The notes under the pieces were generated by a model. It did no database searches. It was not told the DNA's origin and saw only the letters and a program-made list of their open reading frames with translations. Shown here one piece after another: positions 1 to 9,224 of a DNA stretch of 64,000 nucleotides; position 1 is the first letter of the stretch, and each line of letters starts with the position of its first letter. This stretch comes from Acinetobacter qingfengensis. GTDB taxonomy: Bacteria; Pseudomonadota; Gammaproteobacteria; Pseudomonadales; Moraxellaceae. The translations under genes and the position numbers were made by a program. The stretch lies in assembly GCF_008693185.1 (NCBI RefSeq), contig NZ_VXKN01000009.1:62001-126000 (forward strand), in the 5' to 3' direction.

Positions 1-233
1 CCTGTACATTGATCACAAATGGTTTTAGGTGTATAGCCAGGACGGGGAATGACTTCGATAATTTTACCTGAATATGTATTATTGGCTTCTTTTCTAATTT
101 CGACGATACCTTTGCTAAAACCTGTTTTATCATCAATTGTTCGCCATTTACCACTGATATCGATGTTGGCAAATACTGGAAATGAAACGGTAACTAGTGT
201 TGTATATAATAAAAAAAGATTGAAATTTTTCAT
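1..233 (-). CDS. DUF2147 family periplasmic protein (3' end missing)
   Basis: The frame is open from an ATG at 233 to the left edge, so only the first 77 residues are present and the C-terminus lies outside. An AGGA motif 7 bases upstream favours this ATG over an in-frame one at 242. The N-terminus (MKNFNLFLLYTTLVTVSFPV...FA) is a typical Sec signal peptide with cleavage after about residue 22. The mature part begins DISGKWRTIDDKTGFSK and continues to a PRPGYTPK segment with a CDQC motif, which matches my knowledge of DUF2147 proteins, a small secreted family common in Acinetobacter. The biochemical function of the family is not known. Confidence 0.75.
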   Translation of the reverse strand, partial: MKNFNLFLLYTTLVTVSFPVFANIDISGKWRTIDDKTGFSKGIVEIRKEANNTYSGKIIEVIPRPGYTPKTICDQCT

Positions 234-303
234 GATTTTCATCCTGAATAGCATGGATTAAAGACAGTTGAATTGGCAAAGGATTATATTTTTCTTGCCT
301 TGA

Positions 304-999
304 TTACTGCGATGAAAATAAATAATAGACTGCTGGCAGCCAGATTGAAGTTAAAATGGCATTAATTGCCATTCCTAGGGCAGCATAACGACCAGCAATA
401 ATACCACGTTGCCAAGCCTGTGCAGTACCGATTGCATGTGCAGCCAGACCAATAGCAAGTCCAGAAGCACGTTCATCATTAATATTGCGCAGAATAATAG
501 AGGAAAATGCAGCACCAATTACACCTGAAACAATCACGATCAAAGTGACTAATGCAGGTGGTGAATGCAGTAATTCTGCAATATTTAATGCGACAGGTGT
601 GGTTAATGCACGAGTAGCAAAAGCCATAATAGTTGGTTCTGAGAGGTGTAACAAATAAGCCAACCCCATCGGTAATGCCACACCGATTACGCTGGCAAAA
701 ACTAAAATACCACATAATGGTTTTAAGGGTAAATCATCCAGTCGTATTGCTGCTAGAGGAATCGCTAAAGCAACAGTTACATAGCCGAGTAAATGACCAA
801 ATAGCGGGTGTATACGCTGCATATATTGTTCATATTGCCATGCGCATGCCCATAAAATTACAACTACCCAAATCATCGAAAATACAATTACAGGAATTCG
901 AGGAACATGCTTTGAGCAAAATTTACCTAAAATATAGGCCAATAAGGTGATGAAAAAACCCAATAATAGCTGTGCAGTATCCGGAAGTTGATGAATCAT
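304..999 (-). CDS. LrgB/CidB family membrane protein
   Basis: This 231-residue protein is almost entirely hydrophobic with about seven predicted membrane spans and ends in a short WLPAVYYLFSSQ tail. Its length, the ALNIAELLHSPP region and the HAIGTAQA segment fit the LrgB family (YohK in E. coli). Family members work with small LrgA/CidA partners and have been linked to control of murein hydrolase export, lysis and, more recently, metabolite transport; the exact substrate here is unknown. An ATG at 1047 is also in frame but would overlap the lrgA-like gene by 29 bases; ATG 999 with an AAGGA about 9 bases upstream is preferred and leaves a 19-base gap. It forms a two-gene operon with the LrgA-like gene. 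Confidence 0.8.
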   Translation of the reverse strand: MIHQLPDTAQLLLGFFITLLAYILGKFCSKHVPRIPVIVFSMIWVVVILWACAWQYEQYMQRIHPLFGHLLGYVTVALAIPLAAIRLDDLPLKPLCGILVFASVIGVALPMGLAYLLHLSEPTIMAFATRALTTPVALNIAELLHSPPALVTLIVIVSGVIGAAFSSIILRNINDERASGLAIGLAAHAIGTAQAWQRGIIAGRYAALGMAINAILTSIWLPAVYYLFSSQ

Positions 1000-1018
1000 A
1001 TTGAGGACATCCTTGTCT

Positions 1019-1384
1019 TTATAACCAGCGTTTAGCCATTTTTGCATATAACCATAATGGTATCAGCGTACAGAAAAATAGAATGAAAACAATTGCGGGA
1101 AGCTCAGTGCCTAAAGTGGCCAGCATAATCACCGAACCTGCTGAAACAGGCAAAAAAGCAAAGGCACTTTCTTTCATGATTTTTGCATTGGCATCAATTA
1201 GTCGGCGAGGTAATGCGCTGACTTTTCTCCAAGTAATCAGAAGTATCAGGAAAAAAAATAGTCCAGCTAAATTTCCCAGTTCGGGGTGATTAAATTTTTC
1301 CATGATCCAGACCGAGCTTTCACGAACCAGAACAATTAAGATTGCTGTCAATAATAGTGCGATCCAGTCGATTTTTTCCTGCAT
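1019..1384 (-). CDS. LrgA/CidA family holin-like protein
   Basis: A 121-residue protein with four hydrophobic segments, the pattern of the small CidA/LrgA family: a segment starting WIALLLTAILIVLVRE, a conserved ELGNLAGLFFFLILL span, a charged loop, and a final pair of spans ending in KMAKRWL. CidA/LrgA proteins are holin-like and act with the LrgB-type protein encoded immediately downstream. The chosen ATG at 1384 has an AGGTG motif about 6 bases upstream; a GTG at 1393 is in frame but lacks such spacing. The gene lies 64 bases downstream of the hflX stop on the same strand, so read-through from hflX is possible. Confidence 0.78.
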   Translation of the reverse strand: MQEKIDWIALLLTAILIVLVRESSVWIMEKFNHPELGNLAGLFFFLILLITWRKVSALPRRLIDANAKIMKESAFAFLPVSAGSVIMLATLGTELPAIVFILFFCTLIPLWLYAKMAKRWL

Positions 1385-1448
1385 TTCGATCACCTGTTTA
1401 TGTTTATGATATGGATCAGTGTTGAAAAATTCATATCAGCACTGATTT

Positions 1449-2771
1449 TTATTCAAAACTGTCCATTTGTACTTTAAATTGTTGTGCTTGTTCACCCAGA
1501 ATACTGTCCAGATCAAAATGATTTTGACGAATCATTTGAACAAGTTTATCCGCAGAAATACGAACATCAACAATGTGTTGACCTTGATCGTCATAATGTT
1601 CTGATCGAATCACCTGTAGGTGATGAAGTTGGCTATGCAACTTGCCATGCCTAGGATGTAGGCACAGGGTGAAGTGTTGTAGCTGCCCAAGCAAAGCTTC
1701 CTGTACGGCCTGATGCAAAAGGGGTAAGCCTTGGCCGGTATGAGCGGAAACATAAACACGATCGGGTAGATCTGGCTCGGAATATATGATTTTAGCCTGA
1801 TCTTTGGAAAGGTCAATCTTGTTATAGACTTTTAAAATCGGAATGTCTGCGCCTATATCTTGTAATACCTCTTCAACTGCAGCGATTTGTTCCATCATTT
1901 CTGGGCTGCTGGCATCGATAACATGCAGTAAAAGAGTTGCCTGCAAGGTTTCTTCTAGTGTTGCACGGAATGAATCAACCAAGGCATGATTAAGATTTTT
2001 AATAAATCCGACTGTATCTGCCAGCACTACTGTTCCTACACCTGACCACGCAACTCGTCTTAACGTTGGATCTAAGGTAGCAAAAAGTTGGTTAGCCGCA
2101 TAAACATCACTGTCTGCCAGAATATTAAAAAGAGTTGATTTCCCTGCATTGGTATATCCAACCAAAGATACAGTAGGAACCTCAGCCTTTTGCCGCGCGG
2201 CACGACCTTGTTGCCGTGTTTGTCTGACTTTGTCAATTTTCTCCTTGAGTTGAGTCATACGTAGACGAATCAAACGACGGTCAGTTTCCAGTTGGGTTTC
2301 ACCTGGCCCACGTAAACCAATTCCACCTTTTTGTTGCTCCATATTGCCCCATCCACGAATCAGACGTGTAGACAGGTGTTTTAATTGTGCCAGCTCTACC
2401 TGTAATTTTCCTTCATGGGTACGGGCACGCTGTGCAAAAATATCTAGAATCAATCCAGTACGATCAATCACACGGCATTTTAGAATTTTTTCGAGATTAC
2501 GTTCCTGTGCAGGGGAAAGGCTGTGGTCAAAAATGGCCAGTTGAATCTCATGTTCTGCAATTAACGCTGCAATTTCATCTGCTTTACCTGAACCAATAAA
2601 ATATTTTGCATCTGGTCTTTGTCGTTGATGATGTAAATGTTGAATAATTTGCGCACCTGCCGATTGAGCTAGAAGATAAAATTCATCTGAATCATGATTG
2701 GTGAGGATTTGAACACTTACACTGATTAAAATGGCTGGTTCACCATCCTGATGATGGGATATAAATTCCAC
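1449..2771 (-). CDS. hflX: HflX ribosome-associated GTPase
   Basis: A 440-residue P-loop GTPase. The N-terminal half carries the HflX-specific domain and a GGIGLRGPGETQLETDRR motif near residues 150-165, followed by an Arg/Lys-rich helix. The G domain then shows G1 GYTNAGKS (about 206), G3 DTVGF (about 252) and G4 NKID (about 318). HflX binds the 50S subunit and splits stalled or stress-inactivated 70S ribosomes. Length is close to E. coli HflX (426). In E. coli the gene follows hfq; here no hfq is adjacent and the upstream neighbour is a divergent acyltransferase. The start is GTG, with GGAG 11 bases upstream; a different start would cost part of the N-terminal domain. Confidence 0.93.
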   Translation of the reverse strand: MEFISHHQDGEPAILISVSVQILTNHDSDEFYLLAQSAGAQIIQHLHHQRQRPDAKYFIGSGKADEIAALIAEHEIQLAIFDHSLSPAQERNLEKILKCRVIDRTGLILDIFAQRARTHEGKLQVELAQLKHLSTRLIRGWGNMEQQKGGIGLRGPGETQLETDRRLIRLRMTQLKEKIDKVRQTRQQGRAARQKAEVPTVSLVGYTNAGKSTLFNILADSDVYAANQLFATLDPTLRRVAWSGVGTVVLADTVGFIKNLNHALVDSFRATLEETLQATLLLHVIDASSPEMMEQIAAVEEVLQDIGADIPILKVYNKIDLSKDQAKIIYSEPDLPDRVYVSAHTGQGLPLLHQAVQEALLGQLQHFTLCLHPRHGKLHSQLHHLQVIRSEHYDDQGQHIVDVRISADKLVQMIRQNHFDLDSILGEQAQQFKVQMDSFE

Positions 2772-2968
2772 GCAGTAATATTCTCCGATAACAAGATTGT
2801 GCAGTTTAACGACTTACGCATCAAAAGGCGTGATTAATCCATGTAATTAATGATAATAAAGCTATTAAGCGTAAAGCTCATGTTAGGGCTTGGACAAAGA
2901 TTAAAAATAGATTAAGGTGATCAACAATTCAAGTGATCCATTTTATTCTATTCATTTTGATTAATATT

Positions 2969-3790
2969 ATGACTACAACGCCAACACCTGTTGCTTCAGC
3001 CACTTTACCGCCCCGTAATTTAATTTCCAGAGCTCTGCTGTATAGTAAAAAAGCCTTACATGGTCTGACGGTACTTTCAGAAGGGTTTTATATTATTTTT
3101 CGTTATGATTTATATAAACAGCCCAATAATCCGAAAAATACCCGTTATATCCAGTATTTTTGCCGAAAATTTTGTAAGGTCTTTAATGTAAAAGTGCAGA
3201 TTCATGGTGAAATTCCAAGACATACTGCGCTTTGGGCAAGTAATCATGTGTCGTGGTTAGATATTATTGTCTTGGGTGCAGGGGCTAGAGTATTTTTTCT
3301 GTCTAAGGCAGAAGTTAAAAATTGGCCGATCATTGGTCATTTGGCAAAGTGGGGCGGAACATTGTTCATCAAACGTGGTTCCGGTGACTCTTCTCGAGTG
3401 AAAGAGCAAATTGCCATATTCTTAAAACAGGATATTCCGGTACTTTTTTTCCCTGAAGCAACAACTGGGGATGGCCGAAAAATCAAAAAAATTCATGGTC
3501 GTTTGCTTGAGGCAGCCATAGAAGCAAGGCAGCCTGTACAGGCTTGTGTACTGTGTTATAGCAATACCAAAGGTGAACTTGACCAAATTGTCCCATTTAT
3601 TAATGATCAAACTTTTATTGATAGTGTCACAAAAATTTTGCAAATGGATCAGGTTACTGCACACTTAAAAGCCTTGCCAGCCATTGATTCATCTGGACAT
3701 AGCGTAGAATCCCTGACAAAAGCCGTTCAAGATACCATGACAGTAGGATTGTATGAACTTCAGACAGAGGTTTTGGGTGAACATCTTTAA
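2969..3790 (+). CDS. 1-acyl-sn-glycerol-3-phosphate acyltransferase family (PlsC-like)
   Basis: A 273-residue lysophospholipid acyltransferase-family protein. The catalytic NHxSWLD motif (H-X4-D) is at about residues 91-97 and a second block reads FPEATTG at about 161, a variant of the usual FPEGT. An internal IKRGSGDSSRVKEQI stretch corresponds to acyltransferase motif II. A hydrophobic segment near residue 30-45 should anchor it to the inner membrane. Members transfer acyl chains to lysophosphatidic acid or, in some branches, to lyso-ornithine lipid; which applies cannot be told from sequence. A GTG at 2933 extends the frame by 12 hydrophobic residues; neither start has a good ribosome binding site. 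It is convergent with the phospholipase-D gene. Confidence 0.8.
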   Translation: MTTTPTPVASATLPPRNLISRALLYSKKALHGLTVLSEGFYIIFRYDLYKQPNNPKNTRYIQYFCRKFCKVFNVKVQIHGEIPRHTALWASNHVSWLDIIVLGAGARVFFLSKAEVKNWPIIGHLAKWGGTLFIKRGSGDSSRVKEQIAIFLKQDIPVLFFPEATTGDGRKIKKIHGRLLEAAIEARQPVQACVLCYSNTKGELDQIVPFINDQTFIDSVTKILQMDQVTAHLKALPAIDSSGHSVESLTKAVQDTMTVGLYELQTEVLGEHL

Positions 3791-3832
3791 AATTATGGCG
3801 TAATTGGATATTTGCGTTGATCAATATCCATA

Positions 3833-5410
3833 TTACATTTGACCTTCAATGGGTAGAATTGCCATAAGTTTCAAAGCAATTTTTTGCCACCATTTTAAAT
3901 AGGGTTCATGATAATACGTTTTTAAACCTGAAGGTGTTTCTGTGGTCCAGATTATACGATTTTGTGAATCAAGCTTGACTTGAAAGGAATATTTTAGTAA
4001 ATCCTTGTCCATATTTTCATTAATAACACTGGCAAGACCGGGACTGTCCAAAATTACGCCAATTTCTGTATTTAAATAGACGGAACGTGGATCAAAGTTG
4101 AATGAGCCAATAAAGACCTGTCGATTGTCCAGCGCCATAAATTTGGCATGTAAACTACTTCGGCTAAAGCCCTTTCGGTTAAATTTTTGAGTACCAAATA
4201 GACGGGTACGATGCCCTGAATCCAGTGTTGACGGAAGAACCGGTAAAAACTCATAAAGCTGAACGTTATCCTCAAGCAGTTCACGACGATGCTTTGCATA
4301 AAAGGCATGTACTACAGGAACATCATTGGCTTTGAATGAATTGGTTAATACTCGAATCTGTACGCCTTCATTTGTCAATGCTTTAATCACTTGCCGTGCA
4401 TCTTTGTCTGGAACAAAGTAGGCAGAAACCAGATCCACATGCGATTGTGGATGGTTGAAAATATTTTTCATTTGAAAGCTAAGATGTTGTTCACGTGGAA
4501 TTTCTTTATTGATTTTATTGGCAGAATCTTTGATGACTGTAGCATTGACCCAATCCAGATTGAGATCCTGTTTAAACCAGTGTTCAAAGGATTGATGATT
4601 TAGATCCTGAGTCAAATCATTGTCCAGATGCATATTTTCCCAGTGTTTGGCTAATTGCTGTCGTAGTCCTTTATAACTCAAACGTTGTGGATTATATTTT
4701 GCGACCTGTGTGATGGGGTAAGCGTATTCATGATTCCAGTATTCATCAAAAGAATGACGAATATCATCTACCGCACTTCCTACCAGAACGACATCCATAT
4801 CTGAAAATTGGAAAGATTCTCCCACATCGTAATACTGGTTACTCATATTGCGACCACCAATTAAAGCAACCTGATGATCTGCAATAAAGGTTTTATTGTG
4901 CATGCGGCGGGTGATGCGGTTATAATCCAGTAAAATATCTAACGCACGCATTTTGCGGAAACGATAAGGATTAAAAACCCTGACTTGAATATTTGGATGT
5001 TGTGAAAGTGCCAGATAAGTGGATTCCAATCCTTTGCTGTTGTTATCGTCAATCAGTAAGCGAACTTTTACACCACGGTCAGCAGCACGGAGAATGGCAG
5101 CGAGTGCTAATGCACCAACTTTATCGTTGTCCCAGATATAATATTGTAGATCCAGCGTTTTTTGTGCTTCATTGATAAGTTGTAAACGGGTTTCCAGTGC
5201 TTGTGGTGGGTTATACAAGACGTGAAAACCGGTTTTTCCCGGATATTGCGCTTTTAACGGTTCAAAAAGTTGTGCAAGATAACTGTCTTGGGTATTGATT
5301 TGAGTAGAATAACTTGATGTGACTGCTTGTCTGGTGGGTAACGTTGAACATGCCTGTAACAAGCACAAGCAACAACTCAAGCATAAAACCAATACAGAAT
5401 GAAAACGCAT
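3833..5410 (-). CDS. Phospholipase D-fold lipoprotein (ClsC-like)
   Basis: A 525-residue protein with two HKD motifs: HNKTFIADHQVALIGGRN at about residue 170 and HAKFMALDNRQVFIGSFNF at about 419. Two HxK(x)4D motifs in one chain define the phospholipase D superfamily, which includes cardiolipin synthases. The N-terminus is a lipoprotein signal (LLQAC lipobox, Cys about residue 21), so the mature enzyme is probably lipid-anchored and periplasmic rather than an integral inner-membrane synthase. It is closest in layout to ClsC-type synthases, but headgroup specificity is inference. It faces the PlsC-like gene tail to tail; the 42-base gap contains a short inverted repeat without a clear T-run. 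Confidence 0.82.
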   Translation of the reverse strand: MRFHSVLVLCLSCCLCLLQACSTLPTRQAVTSSYSTQINTQDSYLAQLFEPLKAQYPGKTGFHVLYNPPQALETRLQLINEAQKTLDLQYYIWDNDKVGALALAAILRAADRGVKVRLLIDDNNSKGLESTYLALSQHPNIQVRVFNPYRFRKMRALDILLDYNRITRRMHNKTFIADHQVALIGGRNMSNQYYDVGESFQFSDMDVVLVGSAVDDIRHSFDEYWNHEYAYPITQVAKYNPQRLSYKGLRQQLAKHWENMHLDNDLTQDLNHQSFEHWFKQDLNLDWVNATVIKDSANKINKEIPREQHLSFQMKNIFNHPQSHVDLVSAYFVPDKDARQVIKALTNEGVQIRVLTNSFKANDVPVVHAFYAKHRRELLEDNVQLYEFLPVLPSTLDSGHRTRLFGTQKFNRKGFSRSSLHAKFMALDNRQVFIGSFNFDPRSVYLNTEIGVILDSPGLASVINENMDKDLLKYSFQVKLDSQNRIIWTTETPSGLKTYYHEPYLKWWQKIALKLMAILPIEGQM

Positions 5411-5572
5411 AATGCACGTTGTTCCTAAGTTTAAACTTTAAAATATAAGCTAGACTTACTTAAAGACATTAAATTTGCAAGAGTATAAAGTGGCTATAGT
5501 AAAATAGATATAGTCGTATATTTCCAACATCCTTATCCTGTCCATCTGATATGACGAGAAAAGCTAACAACA

Positions 5573-6571
5573 ATGTATATTACACAAACTATTCACTGGA
5601 TTTTATTGATTATTTTTGTTTGGGCATTGGCTCAGGCATGGCGTAGCAGTCAACGTACTGAAACCACTCAGCCAATTAAAGCTTTTGGTCTGTTGTTGAT
5701 TTATTATGCTTCTTATTTACTTTTCCCATGGATTATCCTGACTGTATGGCAATGGTATCGTACAGAATTAACTCATATTCAGGCAATTTCTTATTTATTG
5801 ATTGCTATGGTATTAATTTATGCACGTTTTATTGAGCCAAGTCATATTGTGGTCAAGGAAACGCATCTGGTATTGGATCAACAGAAACCTTTAAGTAAGC
5901 CGGTAAAAGTTGCGCTCATTGCAGATTTACATATTGGTCTATATTCAGGCAGAGAACAGCAATTGCAATTGATTGTGAATAAAATTAATGCACAAAAACC
6001 AGACTTTGTTGTTGTTGCCGGGGACTGGACCTATGAACCTGAAAATAAATTGGCAACAGAACTCAGTGTTTTAACGCAAATTCAATGCCCAGTATATTCA
6101 GTGAATGGCAATCATGATGAACAATATCCAGGGCCGCCAATTCAGGCGTTGCTGGCTAATGCACTTAAGGTGAATAAAGTGCTGGATATTGAAAATCAGA
6201 TTGTTGAATTTGAAGATTTTCGTTTGTTGGGTATTGGAGATTTATGGGCTGGTAAAGTTAATCTTGAGGTTTTATCAGCCTTACCACAGGATAAACCTTG
6301 GGTCATTCTGGCGCATAATCCTGATACCGTTGCCATGGTGCCACAATTATCTAGTAAGCCATTAATGCTATCTGGGCATACACATGGTGGGCAAATAGAA
6401 TTGCCTTGGTTGACCAGTTATGTTATGAAAAAAATTTCCATGTTGGGACATAAACGTGGTTTCTATGAACATGAAACCGCTAATGTCTATGTTACTGTAG
6501 GAACAGGGATGGTTGGTGCACCTTTTCGTTTCCGTGTACCGCCTACAGTAGATATTTTACATTTACATTAG
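5573..6571 (+). CDS. Membrane-anchored calcineurin-like metallophosphoesterase
   Basis: A 332-residue protein with an N-terminal block of three hydrophobic segments (about residues 8-105), followed by a calcineurin-like phosphoesterase domain. All metal-ligand motifs are present: ADLH (about 117), GDW in place of the usual GD.., GNHD (about 178), an AHNPD segment and GHTHGGQ (about 268). Related bacterial proteins (YkuE/YaeI type) act on phosphodiesters of lipids or undecaprenyl-linked compounds at the membrane; the substrate here is not known. No strong ribosome binding site precedes the ATG. It is followed 110 bases later by a DUF202 gene in the same orientation. Confidence 0.8.
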   Translation: MYITQTIHWILLIIFVWALAQAWRSSQRTETTQPIKAFGLLLIYYASYLLFPWIILTVWQWYRTELTHIQAISYLLIAMVLIYARFIEPSHIVVKETHLVLDQQKPLSKPVKVALIADLHIGLYSGREQQLQLIVNKINAQKPDFVVVAGDWTYEPENKLATELSVLTQIQCPVYSVNGNHDEQYPGPPIQALLANALKVNKVLDIENQIVEFEDFRLLGIGDLWAGKVNLEVLSALPQDKPWVILAHNPDTVAMVPQLSSKPLMLSGHTHGGQIELPWLTSYVMKKISMLGHKRGFYEHETANVYVTVGTGMVGAPFRFRVPPTVDILHLH

Positions 6572-6681
6572 GTTCTGTTGACATTGCATAAATGGATTGT
6601 GTTGTAGGCTAAAAAATTAAGCTTTTTGCAAAACTAAACCAAATGTCAATCATTCCTAATCAAACGCTCTGAGAGAAATAG

Positions 6682-7041
6682 ATGTCAAATTTGACAGATC
6701 CACGTGTGTTATTGGCACTGGAACGCACATTATTGGCATGGATTAGAAGTGCATTGGCATTGATTGCTTTTGGTTTTTTAATTGAACGATCCACTTTGCT
6801 TGGTGAAATACTTCAACCTGCACAATATCAACAAAAAGCAATTGTTAGCAAAATTTTTGCAGTGATTATTGTGGTTGTAGGAATGGTGGTGAGTGTATGG
6901 TCTGTAAGGCAATATCAAATTGCTTTTAAATCATTGAACGAATATGAGCTTATTCCGGGTTATAAAACCAGTTTAGTGATGTTTATAGGGTGGTTTAACG
7001 TGTTTTGTGGTGTGCTACTGTTGATTACTTTTTTTATATAA
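6682..7041 (+). CDS. DUF202 family inner-membrane protein (YidH-like)
   Basis: A 119-residue protein with the DUF202 signature near its start (ALERTLLAWIRSALALIAFGF) and three membrane spans, the last ending at the C-terminus (GVLLLITFFI). E. coli YidH has the same architecture; the role of the family is unknown. A GAGAG motif lies just upstream of the ATG. The gene converges on the BCCT transporter gene, and a perfect 12-bp inverted repeat separates them. Confidence 0.82.
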   Translation: MSNLTDPRVLLALERTLLAWIRSALALIAFGFLIERSTLLGEILQPAQYQQKAIVSKIFAVIIVVVGMVVSVWSVRQYQIAFKSLNEYELIPGYKTSLVMFIGWFNVFCGVLLLITFFI

Positions 7042-7060
7042 TCAGCTTTATTCGACTTCT

Positions 7061-7090
7061 GATCTGATTACCCATACAGGTAATCAGATC
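7061..7090. terminator. Inverted repeat between convergent genes, possible bidirectional terminator
   Basis: Arms 7061-7072 and 7079-7090 (GATCTGATTACC and its exact complement) flank a 6-base loop, giving a perfect 12-bp stem between the stops of the DUF202 gene and the BCCT transporter gene. No T-run follows on either strand, so it may terminate weakly, or protect the 3' ends from exonucleases. Confidence 0.5.
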
Positions 7091-7099
7091 AATTTAGAT

Positions 7100-9061
7100 T
7101 TAACGTAAGACACTTAAAAAGTACAAGTGTCTTTCATACTGATCAATAATGTCTTTTAATAAATCTTCTTGTGTCCATTCCATCACATCATAGTTTTGTC
7201 CGCCTTCGCGCAAGTAGACAGCCGCCTGATAAAACTCTTGCTCAATATCCATCTTTTCAGTCATAAAACTTGGTGGTAAAGTTTTGTCACAGATGATTTG
7301 ATAAATAAAATTAATCTCATCGCGATGATTGATCCTTAAACTTAGTCCGTGTTCTACCTCGTCAATTGATACCTTTAAATTGCGGCGTTTTAATTCACTG
7401 GCAATACTGGTAAATGCCTGTTTAGCTGTTGTGGCAATATAATTTTCTACTTCCGCCTTGCTATGGGGATAATGCATGATTAAACCCAGACGTTGTTGCC
7501 AACTACGTGGTTTATGAATCGCGTAAGGTGTGGTACGTGCCATCTGTAAAGATTGCATTTTAATTACATCAATACGCAAAGCTTTAATCAGGCCGATACA
7601 GATGAGTAACATGATAAACGTGAATGGTAGGGCACTCATAATCGTAGCGGATTGTAATGCACCTAATCCTCCTGCCAGTAACAAAATAATCGCCAATGTT
7701 GCCATTAAAATAGTCCAGAAAAGGCGTTGCCATAATGGGGAATCTTCTGTTTTTGCGGTAAGATAATCTGTAACCAATGCGCCTGAATCTGCGGAGGTTA
7801 CAAAAAATAGAATGACCAAAATGGTTGCCAGAAATTTAGACACTAATGCAAAAGGTAAAGTGTCCAGAAACTCAAATAAGGCAACAGATGAATCTAGCTG
7901 TACGGCAGAAATTAAATGGGCGTTTGCCTGTTGTAGTACAGTATATAATCCAGAATTCCCCATGAAACCCATCCAGATGATGGTGAAGCCAGTTGGAATA
8001 AGTAAAACACCAATAATAAACTCACGTATTGTACGTCCTTTAGAAACCCGGGCAATAAACATACCGACAAATGGCGACCAGGAAATCCACCATGCCCAGT
8101 ACATAATTGTCCAGCCACCAATCCAACCATTAGGTTGATAGGCATATAGATTAAATGTCATGCTAAATAAATTAGAAATATACTGTCCGGTATTTTGTAA
8201 TGTGGTTTGTAGTAAATAAATCTTTGGACCAGCAAGAAAAACGAATAATAAAAGTGCAACAGCCAGAATCAGGTTAAGTTCTGCCAGACGTTTTATGCCC
8301 TTATCTACACCCAATATCACAGAAATCGATGCCATGATACTGACGACAATGACCAAAATAATTTGAGTAGATGCGCTTTGTTCGATGCCGAATAGATAAT
8401 TTAAACCGGAATTAATTTGTGTAACGCCAAAACCTAATGTTGTGGCAACACCAAACACTGTCCCAATGGTTGCAAATGTATCTATCCCATCGCCAATCGG
8501 ACCATAGATGCGTTTGCCAATTAACGGATACAGTGATGAACGTACTTTTAACGGTAAATTATGGCGGTAAGCAAAATAAGCGAGTGATAAACCAACTAGT
8601 GCATAAATTCCCCAAGCATGTAACCCCCAGTGGAAAAAAGTGATTTGCATAGCCGTTTGAGCGGCTGCAATCGTTTCTGGTTCACCGGTTGGTGGATTAG
8701 CATAATGCATAATCGGTTCGGCAATACCGAAGAACATCAGACCAATTCCCATGCCAGCAGTGAATAACATGGCAAACCATGAATTATTACTATATTCAGG
8801 TTGTACATGATCTGGACCAAGTTTAATTTTTCCGGCATCAGAAAAAGCCAGAATACCAAGAACTAATAAGAAAATAGCCACAGAAAGGACATAGAACCAA
8901 CTAAATGAAGATGTAATCCATGAGTTTAATTGTTTGGTTAAAAGATCAAATGCATTGGGTGCTGCAATCACAGTGGCTAGAAAAATACCAATAATAATCA
9001 CAGCACTGAAAAAGACATTGGGGTTTACATTGGCGAACCAATTTGACTTTTTGGGAGTCAT
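7100..9061 (-). CDS. BCCT family transporter, BetT-like (choline/betaine/carnitine type)
   Basis: A 653-residue secondary transporter with twelve membrane spans over residues 15-510 and a cytosolic tail of about 130 residues. The family hallmarks are present: GMGIGLMFFGIAEP, and the Trp-rich stretch WTIMYWAWWISWSPFVGMF followed by RVSKGRTIREF. The long tail ending in NYDVMEW...DIIDQYERHL resembles that of BetT-type choline carriers, in which the tail senses osmotic stress. BCCT carriers take up quaternary ammonium compounds with Na+ or H+; choline is the most likely substrate but this is inference, since no bet genes are next to it. The ATG at 9061 is set by GGAG five bases upstream; the frame is open further upstream without support. 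Confidence 0.9.
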   Translation of the reverse strand: MTPKKSNWFANVNPNVFFSAVIIIGIFLATVIAAPNAFDLLTKQLNSWITSSFSWFYVLSVAIFLLVLGILAFSDAGKIKLGPDHVQPEYSNNSWFAMLFTAGMGIGLMFFGIAEPIMHYANPPTGEPETIAAAQTAMQITFFHWGLHAWGIYALVGLSLAYFAYRHNLPLKVRSSLYPLIGKRIYGPIGDGIDTFATIGTVFGVATTLGFGVTQINSGLNYLFGIEQSASTQIILVIVVSIMASISVILGVDKGIKRLAELNLILAVALLLFVFLAGPKIYLLQTTLQNTGQYISNLFSMTFNLYAYQPNGWIGGWTIMYWAWWISWSPFVGMFIARVSKGRTIREFIIGVLLIPTGFTIIWMGFMGNSGLYTVLQQANAHLISAVQLDSSVALFEFLDTLPFALVSKFLATILVILFFVTSADSGALVTDYLTAKTEDSPLWQRLFWTILMATLAIILLLAGGLGALQSATIMSALPFTFIMLLICIGLIKALRIDVIKMQSLQMARTTPYAIHKPRSWQQRLGLIMHYPHSKAEVENYIATTAKQAFTSIASELKRRNLKVSIDEVEHGLSLRINHRDEINFIYQIICDKTLPPSFMTEKMDIEQEFYQAAVYLREGGQNYDVMEWTQEDLLKDIIDQYERHLYFLSVLR

Positions 9062-9183
9062 GTATTCTCCATGTTTAACTTTAGAATATGAAAATTGAAA
9101 GGAAAAATTAAAATTTGATAAAATCAAAAAAATAGTGTAGCGGAAATATAGAATATAATTATCGTTACAGTGTTGCAAAAAGT

Positions 9184-9213
9184 TAAAAAGCAGCTCAATT
9201 TGAACTGCTTTTT
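9184..9213 (-). terminator. Rho-independent terminator of the glt operon
   Basis: Arms AAAAAGCAG (9185-9193) and CTGCTTTTT (9205-9213) pair, with a further TCAA/TTGA inner stem. Read on the minus strand the hairpin ends in a T-run and lies 12 bases past the gltL stop. Confidence 0.75.
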
Positions 9214-9224
9214 AGATTATTTTA

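Noticed and set aside
1415..1446. ATCAGTG/CACTGAT hairpin just after hflX as terminator
   Set aside because: On the hflX strand no T-run follows the stem; the only T-run is on the opposite strand, where no gene ends.
7530..8643. Several plus-strand frames inside the BCCT transporter gene
   Set aside because: They are antisense to a complete, well-conserved transporter and have no independent support.
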